A stretch of 9,738 nt of DNA from an uncultured Verrucomicrobiota bacterium. GTDB taxonomy: Bacteria; Verrucomicrobiota; Kiritimatiellia; RFP12; UBA1067. The translations under genes and the position numbers were made by a program. The notes beneath the pieces are model-generated. The model was not told the DNA's origin. It saw only the letters and a program-made list of their open reading frames with translations, and ran no database searches. Every line of letters starts with the position of its first letter. Positions within the stretch are counted from its first letter, which is position 1. Positions 1 through 7,150 of the stretch are shown here, in pieces. Where the stretch lies: assembly GCA_937901395.1 (NCBI GenBank), contig CALCDB010000076.1:1-9738 (forward strand), read 5' to 3'.

Positions 1-133
1 CGCGCATTTCCGGACCATACGAAGGCAACCACGAGAGTTCCTTGCCTTCCAACAATGCCGCATGCGCCAATACTTTTCCAGAAAAAAGCAATCCTTGCCC
101 GCCAAAGCCAGCCATTATCGTCTCGTATGTCAT
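1..133 (-). CDS. 2-oxoacid:ferredoxin oxidoreductase, gamma subunit (partial, N-terminal 44 residues)
   Basis: This is the start of the gamma subunit of a 2-oxoacid:acceptor oxidoreductase; the rest lies beyond the left edge. The visible residues contain the glycine-rich turn AGFGGQG at about residues 8-14 and the motif LPSYGPEMR at about 36-44. Both are typical of the gamma (POR/VOR/KOR gamma) domain, which completes the cytoplasmic enzyme complex. The ATG at 131-133 is preceded by AAGGAG about 7 nt upstream, inside the end of the beta gene, and the beta stop is only 2 bp away. The gene is therefore the last visible member of the operon and is probably translationally coupled to it. A second in-frame ATG lies at codon 7, but the ribosome binding site favours the first. 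Confidence 0.9.
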   Translation of the reverse strand, partial: MTYETIMAGFGGQGLLFSGKVLAHAALLEGKELSWLPSYGPEMR

Positions 134-135
134 AA

Positions 136-876
136 TCAAATCTCCTTATCCTTGTAAACTCCCAATGGATAGAACGGAATCATCTTTTCATCCACCCACT
201 GACACGCCTTCTCTGGAGTCAGTCCCCAATTCGTAGGACAGGTCGAAACCACTTCGACAAGCGAGAAGCCCTTGCCCTCGACTTGATTCTTAAACGCCTT
301 CAATATCGCCTTCTTGGCCTTGCGCACATTGCCCACGTTGTTTACCGCCACGCGCTCAAGATACGCTGGCGCATCCAGTGTCGCGAGCAACTCGCAAATG
401 CGAATAGGCATTCCCTGCGTCTTTGGATCGCGTCCGTATGGCGAAGTCTGCGTTACCTGCCCGACCAATGAAGTCGGCGCCATCTGTCCGCCAGTCATGC
501 CGTAAATCGCATTGTTGATGAATATTACCGTAATGTTCTCGCCTCTACACGCCGCCGACACCGTCTCGCAAAGACCAATCGACGCGAGATCGCCATCGCC
601 TTGATAGGTGAATACGATATTATCCGGCAGGGAACGCTTCACGCCCGTTGCGACTGCTGGCGCGCGTCCGTGACTCGCCTCGATCATATCGCACGTGAAA
701 TAATCATACGCCATTACCGAGCACCCTACCGGCGCGATACCTATCGTCTTGCCCTCAATGCCAAGCTCGTCGATCGCCTCCGCTACGAGACGATGCACGA
801 TACCATGCGTACAACCCGGACAGTAATGCAATACCGCATCCGTGAGCGCTTTTGGCTTCTGAAATACAATCGCCAT
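136..876 (-). CDS. 2-oxoacid:ferredoxin oxidoreductase, TPP-binding beta subunit (VOR/KOR type)
   Basis: This 246-residue subunit binds thiamine pyrophosphate and carries out decarboxylation of the 2-oxoacid, yielding acyl-CoA and reduced ferredoxin. Visible motifs are CPGCTHG at 19-25 (the family's N-terminal CPGC) and GDGD at 93-96, followed by NN at 121-122, which is the TPP/Mg2+ binding signature. TGGQMAPTS follows at about 128-136. The length matches the family's roughly 250 residues. An upstream in-frame ATG at 913-915 would add 13 basic residues overlapping the alpha gene. I chose the ATG at 874-876 because AAGGAGG lies 9 nt before it and homologues begin close to this point. It starts 1 bp after the alpha stop and ends 2 bp before gamma. 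The exact substrate (branched-chain 2-oxoacid or 2-oxoglutarate) cannot be fixed from this subunit alone. Confidence 0.93.
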   Translation of the reverse strand: MAIVFQKPKALTDAVLHYCPGCTHGIVHRLVAEAIDELGIEGKTIGIAPVGCSVMAYDYFTCDMIEASHGRAPAVATGVKRSLPDNIVFTYQGDGDLASIGLCETVSAACRGENITVIFINNAIYGMTGGQMAPTSLVGQVTQTSPYGRDPKTQGMPIRICELLATLDAPAYLERVAVNNVGNVRKAKKAILKAFKNQVEGKGFSLVEVVSTCPTNWGLTPEKACQWVDEKMIPFYPLGVYKDKEI

Positions 877-877
877 C

Positions 878-1951
878 TTACTTACCCTCCTTCGCAAGCT
901 TTTCAATCGCTTCAATTACTTCGTCGGTAGAAGGTATCATACCTCCGACTCGATTGCACTTCGCAATTTTCCTCATGCACTTCGTGGCTAATGCCACATC
1001 TTCGCTCATCTGTCCCATGTTCAATTCCACCGTGAGAAACGCCTTCACCTTGCTCGCCGCCTTAAGCAACGGTTCGTCGGGGAATGGGAATAGCGTTATC
1101 GGACGAATCATCCCGACTTTAATTCCGCGCTTTCTGCATTCCACAATCGCATTCTTCGAAACTCTGGCGGTGATGCCTACCGATACCACGCAGAATTCCG
1201 CGTCGTCCATCATGTATTCTTCCCACTTGGTCTCGTTCTTCTTGAGCGCCTCATATCGCTCGAACCGCTCGAAGTTTTTGCGCTCCAACTCATCTGGCTT
1301 TAGGAAAAGCGAATTGACGATGTTGTGCTTGCGCTTCATTTCGGTTCCTGTTGTCGCCCAAGGTTTGTTTTGCATTACCTTCTCTGGTTCGATGCTTTCC
1401 TCTGGCAGCACTACCGGCTCCATCATCTGCCCCATCGTGCCATCCGCCAAAAGCATAGCCGGCATGCGATACTTCTCCGCCAACTCAAAGGCGGTACGCG
1501 TGAGATCCGCCATCTCCTGAACCGAAGCTGGCGCCAATACAATCACATGAAAATCACCATGGCCCGGTCCTCTCGTGGCAAAGAAATAATCCGCCTGACT
1601 CGGTTGAATGCCCCCCAAGCCCGGCCCGCCGCGCTGAACATTCACAATCAACGCCGGCAAGTCCGCGCCAGCGAGATAGGAAATTCCCTCCGCCTTCAAC
1701 GATACTCCCGGTGAGCTTGAGGATGTCATCGCGCGCCGCCCCGTCGAGGCCGCGCCATAGACCATGTTAATCGCGGCAATCTCGCTTTCCGCCTGCAGGA
1801 ACGTCCCGCCAATCTTCGGCATCCGCTTCGCCATATATGCCGCAATCTCCGTCTGCGGAGTAATCGGATAGCCGAAATAATGTCTGCACCCGCAACGAAT
1901 CGCCGCCTCTGCGATCGCTTCATTGCCCTTCATCAATACTTTTTCGCTCAT
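878..1951 (-). CDS. vorB: 3-methyl-2-oxobutanoate (2-ketoisovalerate):ferredoxin oxidoreductase alpha subunit VorB
   Basis: This 357-residue alpha subunit belongs to the enzyme that converts branched-chain 2-oxoacids, CoA and oxidised ferredoxin to acyl-CoA, CO2 and reduced ferredoxin, or the reverse. Evidence is the N-terminal YPITPQTE at 28-35, the ESE-AA cofactor-region motif at about 55-60, TSSSSPGVSLKAEGI at 76-90, and NVQRGGPGLGG at 104-114 followed by the DYFFATRGPGHGD stretch. The C-terminal part resembles transketolase domain II. Its length and motifs match VorB-type alpha subunits rather than the long fused pyruvate:ferredoxin oxidoreductases. The ATG at 1949-1951 has GGAG about 10 nt upstream and follows the ferredoxin stop by 4 bp. 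The gene order delta-alpha-beta-gamma is common in Bacteroidota and other anaerobes. 2-Oxoglutarate as substrate (KorA) is the main alternative. Confidence 0.92.
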   Translation of the reverse strand: MSEKVLMKGNEAIAEAAIRCGCRHYFGYPITPQTEIAAYMAKRMPKIGGTFLQAESEIAAINMVYGAASTGRRAMTSSSSPGVSLKAEGISYLAGADLPALIVNVQRGGPGLGGIQPSQADYFFATRGPGHGDFHVIVLAPASVQEMADLTRTAFELAEKYRMPAMLLADGTMGQMMEPVVLPEESIEPEKVMQNKPWATTGTEMKRKHNIVNSLFLKPDELERKNFERFERYEALKKNETKWEEYMMDDAEFCVVSVGITARVSKNAIVECRKRGIKVGMIRPITLFPFPDEPLLKAASKVKAFLTVELNMGQMSEDVALATKCMRKIAKCNRVGGMIPSTDEVIEAIEKLAKEGK

Positions 1952-1955
1952 ATTC

Positions 1956-2162
1956 TTAACGCTCCACTGTAATTACGCAATCTGGACACATCAACGCACA
2001 ACTCGCGCAACCGATGCACTCTTCGGGTTTGGTCAACTCGACCGGCGCATGCCCCTTGCGGTTGAGTTTGGTCTTGGAAATGGCGAGCAACTTCTTGGGA
2101 CACGCCGTAACGCAAAGTTCGCAGCCCTTGCAAAGTTCCTCTTTGAATGTAAGTTTAGCCAT
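1956..2162 (-). CDS. 2x[4Fe-4S] ferredoxin-like delta subunit of the 2-oxoacid oxidoreductase
   Basis: This 68-residue protein has two complete CxxCxxCxxxCP motifs: Cys 11, 14, 17 and 21, then Cys 49, 52, 55 and 59, each closed by a proline. It would ligate two [4Fe-4S] clusters and pass electrons from the TPP centre to soluble ferredoxin. The length and two-motif layout are usual for the separate delta subunit of VOR/KOR complexes. AGAGG lies about 9 nt before the ATG. The gene starts 25 bp after the glutamine synthetase stop with no terminator-like hairpin between them, so it may be transcribed from the glutamine synthetase promoter as well as from any promoter inside that gene. Confidence 0.93.
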   Translation of the reverse strand: MAKLTFKEELCKGCELCVTACPKKLLAISKTKLNRKGHAPVELTKPEECIGCASCALMCPDCVITVER

Positions 2163-2187
2163 CTTGTTTTTCCTCTTCTTTATTTAC

Positions 2188-4248
2188 TCAATGTATGAAT
2201 AACATCTCACGATATTTAGGTAGCGGCCAACGCGCATCATCGACCAATCCTTCCAGACGATCCACCGTCCTCCGCAAATCGTTCATCTCCGAAATCTGCG
2301 CCTCCGCATTCTCGCCGTTGAGCGCGTGCTCCAATCGATCGCACTTCACATGCAAATCGTCCAACCCCGCCCCCAACTTCTTTGAAAGCGCCGTCAAACC
2401 GCGAAGCCCTACCTTAAGGCCATCTTTCTTCGCCTGCCCAATCGCCGTTGCCAACTTCGAGAATTCATCGGCGACTACTGGACGAATCATGCTTCTTGCT
2501 ATCTCCAGCGCGATTCCCGCCTCGATGCGGATGCGCCTTAAATAATCTTCGTGGCCAATCTCCCAGCGCGAACGCAACTCGGTTTCGGATAATACCCCGT
2601 ACTTGACGAACAGTTCGATATTGCGCTTATCCCGAAGCGGCTCCAACGCCGCCAGCGTATTGCGCAAATTGGGCAAGCCCCGCTTCTCCGCCGCTTTCGG
2701 CCAATCCTCCGAATATCCATCGCCCGAAAAGATTATTCGCTTGTGCGCCTTTACTTCGTATTGCAGAAGCTTTTGGAGGTTCGCGTTGAAATCGCCCTTC
2801 ATCGCCTCCAGCTTGTCGCAAAGCGCATCAATCGATTCCGCTACGATCGTATTCAGCACCATCTGACTCTTCGCGCAATTCTGCGATGATCCCGGCGCCC
2901 TGAACTCGAACTTGTTGCCCGTGAAGGCGAATGGCGAAGTGCGATTGCGGTCGGTCGTATCCTTCGGCAATGGCGGCAATGTATCGACGCCAATCCTCAT
3001 CGACGTGCGCTTGTTGGCGGAATGCGAAGTAGCCCGCTCGATCGAATCCAACACCTGATTGAGCTCATCGCCCAGAAATACCGAAATGATCGCTGGCGGC
3101 GCCTCGTTCGCGCCCAAGCGATGATCGTTGCCCGCGCTTGCGGTGGACATCCTCAACAAGTCCGCATGCATCTCTACCGCGCGAATCACGGCGAGCAGCA
3201 AGGTGATGAAGATGGCGTTTTCACGCGGATTGTTGCCAGGCGAAAGCAGGTTTCTGCCGCCATACGAAATCGACCAATTGCAATGCTTGCCGCTGCCGTT
3301 CACTCCCTCGAATGGCTTTTCGTGCAATAGACATACGAGCCCATTGCGCTCCGCGCTCTGCCGCAATACTTCCATAATCATCATATTGTGGTCAACCGCC
3401 AAATTGAGATCCTCGAACATCGGCGCCAATTCGAATTGCGCCGGCGCGACTTCATTGTGACGCGTCTTCGCGGGAATGCCCAACTCCCATAGCCGCTTCT
3501 CGACTTCCGTCATGAATTTGAGAATGCGCGGCTTGATCGCCCCGAAGTAATGGTCTTCCAACTGCTGATGCTTCGCTGGCGCCGCCCCGAATACCGTCCG
3601 CCCGGTCTGCAATAAATCAGGCCGCCGCATGTAATAGCTCTTGTCGATCAGAAAATATTCCTGCTCTGCCCCCAAGGTAACTTCCACATGCGCTTTCGGC
3701 TGATGGAATAGTTTCATCAATCGCTCCGTCGCCCTGCGAACCGCCTGAATCGAACGCAGCAATGGCGTCTTCGTATCCAAAGTATCGCCAGTGGATGCGT
3801 AGAACACCGTCGGAATGCATAACGTGGCGCCGTTCTCATGCCGCTTGATGAAAGCCGGCGAAGTCGGGTCCCACGCCGTCCAACCGCGCGCCTCGAAGGT
3901 GGAGCGCAATCCCCCTGATGGGAACGACGAAGCGTCGGTCTCGCTGCCGATGAGATTCTTCCCCGAAAAATGCGGCTCCGCCTGCGCTGGCCCGACGGGA
4001 TCCAAGAACGCATCGTGCTTTTCCGCGGTTCCGCCGGTGAGCGGCTGAAACCAATGCGTGAAATGCGTGGCTCCGCGCTCCAACGCCCAATTCTTCATGC
4101 CCTCCGCAACCGCATCGGCGATTGAGGCGTCAAGCGGCTCACCCTTGCGCATCGTGGCCAACAGCTTGTTCGCTACCGGCTTCGCAAGAAACTTGCGGAT
4201 TGTCTTCTCCGCGAAGACATCCACCCCGTAATTTTCAAAACCAACCAT
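2188..4248 (-). CDS. glnN: type III glutamine synthetase
   Basis: This 686-residue cytoplasmic enzyme makes glutamine from glutamate, ammonium and ATP. It is clearly the GSIII class: length near 700 and the signature SSFPSGGLRSTFEARGW at about 108-123. The catalytic motifs are GAEQEYF at 193-199, KTRHNEVAPAQFELAP at 261-276, NGSGKHCNWS at 317-326, NDHRLGANEAPPAIISVFLG at 374-393 and NRTSPFAFTGNKFEFRAPGS at about 435-454. These supply metal, ATP and glutamate ligands in the family. I start it at the ATG at 4246-4248. A TTG four codons upstream (4258-4260) is also open, and neither start has a recognisable Shine-Dalgarno sequence. The extended -10 promoter just upstream would give a leader of about 20 nt. 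The ferredoxin/VOR genes follow 25 bp downstream. Confidence 0.97.
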   Translation of the reverse strand: MVGFENYGVDVFAEKTIRKFLAKPVANKLLATMRKGEPLDASIADAVAEGMKNWALERGATHFTHWFQPLTGGTAEKHDAFLDPVGPAQAEPHFSGKNLIGSETDASSFPSGGLRSTFEARGWTAWDPTSPAFIKRHENGATLCIPTVFYASTGDTLDTKTPLLRSIQAVRRATERLMKLFHQPKAHVEVTLGAEQEYFLIDKSYYMRRPDLLQTGRTVFGAAPAKHQQLEDHYFGAIKPRILKFMTEVEKRLWELGIPAKTRHNEVAPAQFELAPMFEDLNLAVDHNMMIMEVLRQSAERNGLVCLLHEKPFEGVNGSGKHCNWSISYGGRNLLSPGNNPRENAIFITLLLAVIRAVEMHADLLRMSTASAGNDHRLGANEAPPAIISVFLGDELNQVLDSIERATSHSANKRTSMRIGVDTLPPLPKDTTDRNRTSPFAFTGNKFEFRAPGSSQNCAKSQMVLNTIVAESIDALCDKLEAMKGDFNANLQKLLQYEVKAHKRIIFSGDGYSEDWPKAAEKRGLPNLRNTLAALEPLRDKRNIELFVKYGVLSETELRSRWEIGHEDYLRRIRIEAGIALEIARSMIRPVVADEFSKLATAIGQAKKDGLKVGLRGLTALSKKLGAGLDDLHVKCDRLEHALNGENAEAQISEMNDLRRTVDRLEGLVDDARWPLPKYREMLFIH

Positions 4249-4274
4249 TTGTTGAATCAAATAAATTGGTGTGT

Positions 4275-4283
4275 ATTATATCA
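4275..4283 (-). promoter_or_regulatory. extended -10 promoter for glutamine synthetase
   Basis: On the minus strand the sequence reads TGATATAAT, a perfect -10 hexamer with the TGn extension. It lies in the 47 bp between the upstream acyltransferase stop (4296) and the glnN ATG. No good -35 hexamer is seen at 16-18 bp, as is common for extended -10 promoters. The predicted transcript starts near 4268 and has a short A/T-rich leader without a Shine-Dalgarno sequence. This implies that glnN and the following oxidoreductase genes can be transcribed independently of the upstream gene. Confidence 0.7.
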
Positions 4284-4295
4284 TATTTCCAACGC

Positions 4296-6197
4296 CTATG
4301 CTCTTTGCGGCTCTTCTATTTCGCCATTATACCATGCCGACAACTTGGCGTTGAACTCAAGTCGCGTCAATTCCGTAGCCCATGCCTTCGCGCGAGCCGT
4401 TATATTCTCAACTTCCATCGTCACTTTGCGCCGCGGAACGAATGGAGACACAAAGAACCAAAGCAGTACGCTCTTCACGAATGTCGGCACGAAAGCCGGC
4501 GAAGCATCACGATCCTTTCGTGACCAGATCGAGCCCCAAAGCCCACGCGTACGAACCGCGATTACCTCGACTCCTGGCGGCAAATCACGACAAATATTAT
4601 ATGCCAACTGACGCGTTCCGATGTCTTCGTGATCCGCCTCCGTTTGAATATGGCCAGATGGATAGAATATAACGTTCCCTCCATCAATCAGCGTTCTTTT
4701 GATGATATCCACAAGCCCTCTTGCAATCGTCGCGCCTTTTGCGGAACGATTCTTTCGAAGATCCGGAACCGCAACCGCCCCCAAGGTCTTCAACACTTTC
4801 GGAGCTATGAAACCTGTCCTGAAAAACAATTCGTCCGCAAGCGGCCGTAATGGGTATCGCCAAAATTCCGCCCCAACTAACATCGGGTCCACCATCGCCG
4901 GATGATTCGGCAATACGAGCAATGGACATTGCGAAGGAATGTTGTCCATCCCCCTTGTCTCTACCTTATAGCGCTGATGAAATATCCACCTTCCGATAAA
5001 AAGCAATGCCTTCGTGTAACTTAAGATGAAGATAATTGGCGACGCCAAAAACACAATCGCCAGAAACGCGAGAAATGCCCTCGGGCCAAACAATGTGCTT
5101 ACGCCGATATAGACGAGCGAAGCCACAAACATGAAAAGAAATGAGATCTGATTGAAATATGCAAGCATCGTATTAAGGCGCGGACCTTTCACGACCTTTT
5201 GAATTTCCGCATCAAGCGGCAACTTGAAGAATCCGAGATCGAATGCGAGTAGTCCAATAAGCACCGCAAAACTCTTCGCTCCAAGCGGCACGAAGAAAAG
5301 CACCGCGAGTATCGCTGCGGCCAATATCCCGGTTGGTAGCGTCCACCCCAAAAGAAAACACCGCTTGTCGACGAACCCAGCGATAATTTGACCGGCCACG
5401 ATACCAAGCGCCGCCACGCAAAGGATAATTCCAGTCGCGCTCGGTGTGAGCCCCATAACTTGCTTTCCGTAGACGATAAGCCCTTGCTGCAACATCGCCG
5501 CCGCAAACCAAAATACCGACAATGTGAAGATTACCGCATTAATCCCAGGATACCTCATCTTCGCCATCCGTGATGCACGCGCGAGATATCGAATGGGATT
5601 AATCGCGTGAATTTCACGATTCACCTCCTCTTCCGCATGAATCGTCATCGAGGCGATAAGCCCTAATCCGGCGAAGACCACGAGCAACGCGCATGAATAC
5701 ATTCCTCCGCCATTCCAATCGGTCATAAACCCAGCGGCGATAGTGCCCCCAAGCACCGCAAGAAACGCGACGCCTTCCATGCCGCCCATCCCCGTGGAAA
5801 TTCGCTCCGTCCCGCCGATATCGCGAACTAATGCGTACTTGGCCGGAGAATAAAGCGAACTTTGAAGCCCCATCAGAAGAATCGCCACGATTACACACGC
5901 GATTGAATGCGTGGCGAAGCCAATGATCGCAATCGCCACAATCGGCAATTCCACCAACTTCGCCAAACGAAATATCTTCACTTTCGGAAATATCACCGTC
6001 AAACGATCCGCGAGCGGAGAGCAAAGAATGTATGGCAACACCAACATACCCGCAGTCGCCCCCATGAAAATCGCATGTAGCCGTTCATCCCCAAGCCAAC
6101 CGAGAATCACAAAACTCGCCAATGTCTTGAGAAAGTTATCATTCACCACACCGAAAAAATTCGTAATGAAAAGCGGTATAAAAGATCGTTTCATCAT
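4296..6197 (-). CDS. LplT-like MFS transporter fused to PlsC-type acyltransferase
   Basis: This 633-residue inner-membrane protein has two domains. Residues 1 to about 400 show about twelve hydrophobic segments of the major facilitator superfamily; the start (FITNFFGVVNDNFLKTL, about 10-26) resembles the lysophospholipid flippase LplT. Residues of about 405-600 form a PlsC-like acyltransferase with the catalytic HX4D as NHPAMVD (His432, Asp437). The usual FPEG motif appears as FYPSGH at 511-516, with serine in place of glutamate. The likely role is to bring lysophospholipid (or another acyl acceptor) across the membrane and re-acylate it. The AMP-binding acyl-ACP synthetase domain of E. coli Aas is absent and is not encoded next to it in this window. 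The first of two tandem ATG codons has AAGGTG about 10 nt upstream. The NUDIX gene lies 67 bp upstream on the same strand. Confidence 0.9.
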   Translation of the reverse strand: MMKRSFIPLFITNFFGVVNDNFLKTLASFVILGWLGDERLHAIFMGATAGMLVLPYILCSPLADRLTVIFPKVKIFRLAKLVELPIVAIAIIGFATHSIACVIVAILLMGLQSSLYSPAKYALVRDIGGTERISTGMGGMEGVAFLAVLGGTIAAGFMTDWNGGGMYSCALLVVFAGLGLIASMTIHAEEEVNREIHAINPIRYLARASRMAKMRYPGINAVIFTLSVFWFAAAMLQQGLIVYGKQVMGLTPSATGIILCVAALGIVAGQIIAGFVDKRCFLLGWTLPTGILAAAILAVLFFVPLGAKSFAVLIGLLAFDLGFFKLPLDAEIQKVVKGPRLNTMLAYFNQISFLFMFVASLVYIGVSTLFGPRAFLAFLAIVFLASPIIFILSYTKALLFIGRWIFHQRYKVETRGMDNIPSQCPLLVLPNHPAMVDPMLVGAEFWRYPLRPLADELFFRTGFIAPKVLKTLGAVAVPDLRKNRSAKGATIARGLVDIIKRTLIDGGNVIFYPSGHIQTEADHEDIGTRQLAYNICRDLPPGVEVIAVRTRGLWGSIWSRKDRDASPAFVPTFVKSVLLWFFVSPFVPRRKVTMEVENITARAKAWATELTRLEFNAKLSAWYNGEIEEPQRA

Positions 6198-6264
6198 CTC
6201 TGCTGTTCACCTTCGACTTCGGCTATTTCGCTTCGCTCAATCGCAACTTCATCTTCACCTACCT

Positions 6265-6810
6265 CTAAATCATTCCACCAAAATACTTCCAAAGCGGTGC
6301 TGCCATAAGTGCTTGAACAAACTCGCCTTTTTGCAATAGCATCTTGACATCTTTCTCGTCGTGCAGACTCCATGCAAGATCTTCTCCAACATCAAGAGAC
6401 GGTTTGGCAATTTGCCTCACACCCTTTGCAAGATAACAATATGTAATATTATTGTATGCAGCAGCATTGCCACTCACGCGCATCATCTCGCACCATTCTC
6501 CACCGCCAAAACCTGTCTCCTCCAATAATTCCCTCTGCGCTCCAGCCAAAGGATTCTTATCTGTTACTTCAACCACGCCAGCAGGTATTTCCCAAGTCAC
6601 TCTTCCTATGCCGTGCCGATACTGGCGTACAAGTACGAACTGCCCTTCTGCCGTAATGGCAATCACATTGACCCATGCCGGATATTCAAACACATAATAT
6701 TCTGGTATTACCGCCCCCGTTGGCAACTCCACCTTGTCTTGTCGCACCGTCATCCACGGTTTCTGCAAAATATATTTGCTGTCTAAAACTTTCCAGTTCA
6801 TTTTAATCAT
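6265..6810 (-). CDS. NUDIX hydrolase, ADP-ribose pyrophosphatase-like
   Basis: This 181-residue protein carries the NUDIX box around 78-101, ending in RELLEETGF (R93-F101), which supplies the metal-binding glutamates. It is preceded by VRQYRHGIGRVTWEIPAG, which is typical of ADP-sugar pyrophosphatases. The family cleaves nucleoside diphosphates linked to another moiety; ADP-ribose or an ADP/GDP-sugar is the likely substrate but is unproven. The box is slightly unusual: Gly78 is followed by six rather than five residues, and the first box glutamate is Lys85. The start is uncertain. The ATG at 6808-6810 and the one at 6799-6801 (giving MNWK) are both possible, and neither has a Shine-Dalgarno sequence. 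A 13-codon ORF ends 3 bp upstream and could couple translation. Confidence 0.9.
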   Translation of the reverse strand: MIKMNWKVLDSKYILQKPWMTVRQDKVELPTGAVIPEYYVFEYPAWVNVIAITAEGQFVLVRQYRHGIGRVTWEIPAGVVEVTDKNPLAGAQRELLEETGFGGGEWCEMMRVSGNAAAYNNITYCYLAKGVRQIAKPSLDVGEDLAWSLHDEKDVKMLLQKGEFVQALMAAPLWKYFGGMI

Positions 6811-6813
6811 AAT

Positions 6814-6855
6814 CTATTGTTGGTCATTGTTAATGCGAAAATTCACCAGCATCAT
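6814..6855 (-). CDS. possible 13-codon leader ORF before the NUDIX gene
   Basis: The frame starts with two ATG codons, encodes MMLVNFRINNDQQ and stops at TAG three bases before the NUDIX ATG. Its start is preceded by AAGGTGAG at a good distance, while the NUDIX gene has no Shine-Dalgarno sequence of its own. That arrangement would allow translational coupling. An ORF this short can occur by chance, so this is a weak call. Confidence 0.25.
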   Translation of the reverse strand: MMLVNFRINNDQQ

Positions 6856-6905
6856 ACTCTCTCACCTTCAACTTTCAACCCCCTATCCTGTCCATCGTGT
6901 TTGCG

Positions 6906-7037
6906 TCAAACTCCCATATCCAACCACGACAACAAATTCCGCCACTTAATCCATGCAATCCAAATTATCGCCCCGCCAATGCCTAATAACGACATCAACG
7001 CCAACTTCACTACACTCACCTCAATCTCCCAACTCAT
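6906..7037 (-). CDS. 43-residue predicted membrane micro-protein (copy 1)
   Basis: The frame encodes 43 residues: MSWEIEVSVVKLALMSLLGI, then GGAIIWIAWI, then a basic/aromatic KWRN segment and LLSWLDMGV. Residues of about 9-30 form one likely transmembrane helix. I do not recognise a family. Support for coding comes from the second copy at 8100-8180. Over the shared 21 codons the copies differ at about five synonymous sites and about four mostly conservative amino-acid sites (M/I, A/T, I/V, V/A), the pattern expected when protein sequence is kept. TATAAT lies 8 nt before the ATG with no room for a ribosome binding site, so the message would be leaderless or nearly so. Downstream on the same strand are the short leader ORF and the NUDIX gene, with no clear terminator between. 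Confidence 0.55.
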   Translation of the reverse strand: MSWEIEVSVVKLALMSLLGIGGAIIWIAWIKWRNLLSWLDMGV

Positions 7038-7056
7038 CGCCTCGTATTATATCAAA
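6957..7056 (-). repeat. 100-bp dispersed repeat, copy 1
   Basis: This segment aligns with 8103-8199 at roughly 80 percent identity, in the same orientation, from TTTGATATAATACGAG on the minus strand through to TGGATT in the micro-protein frame. The only length difference is 3 bp, one codon near the start of the ORF. The repeat contains both the -10 box and most of the coding part. Confidence 0.8.
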
Positions 7057-7075
7057 CTACCGCTCCCAAAATCAA
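7046..7075 (-). promoter_or_regulatory. promoter of micro-protein copy 1
   Basis: On the minus strand there is TTGATT (7070-7075), then 18 bp, then TATAAT (7046-7051) preceded by TGA, giving the extended form TGATATAAT. Transcription should begin within a few bases of the ATG at 7037, or on it, so the mRNA would be leaderless. Confidence 0.65.
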
Positions 7076-7150
7076 CCGAAAACATCGAGAGCTGCTATTC
7101 ACTCCAAAATCCCTGTTTATTAATCCACCGATGGTGTTGGTCAAAATTCC

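Noticed and set aside
852..1520. 222-codon plus-strand frame antisense to vorB
   Set aside because: It is a shadow of a clearly identified gene on the opposite strand, with no promoter or family resemblance.
3022..3460. Overlapping plus-strand frames of about 100 codons inside glnN
   Set aside because: The GSIII catalytic motifs lie on the minus strand across this whole stretch, so these are antisense shadows.
7125..7140. Possible terminator around the CACC-GAT-GGTG hairpin after the secreted-protein gene
   Set aside because: The stem is only four base pairs and has no T-run in either direction.
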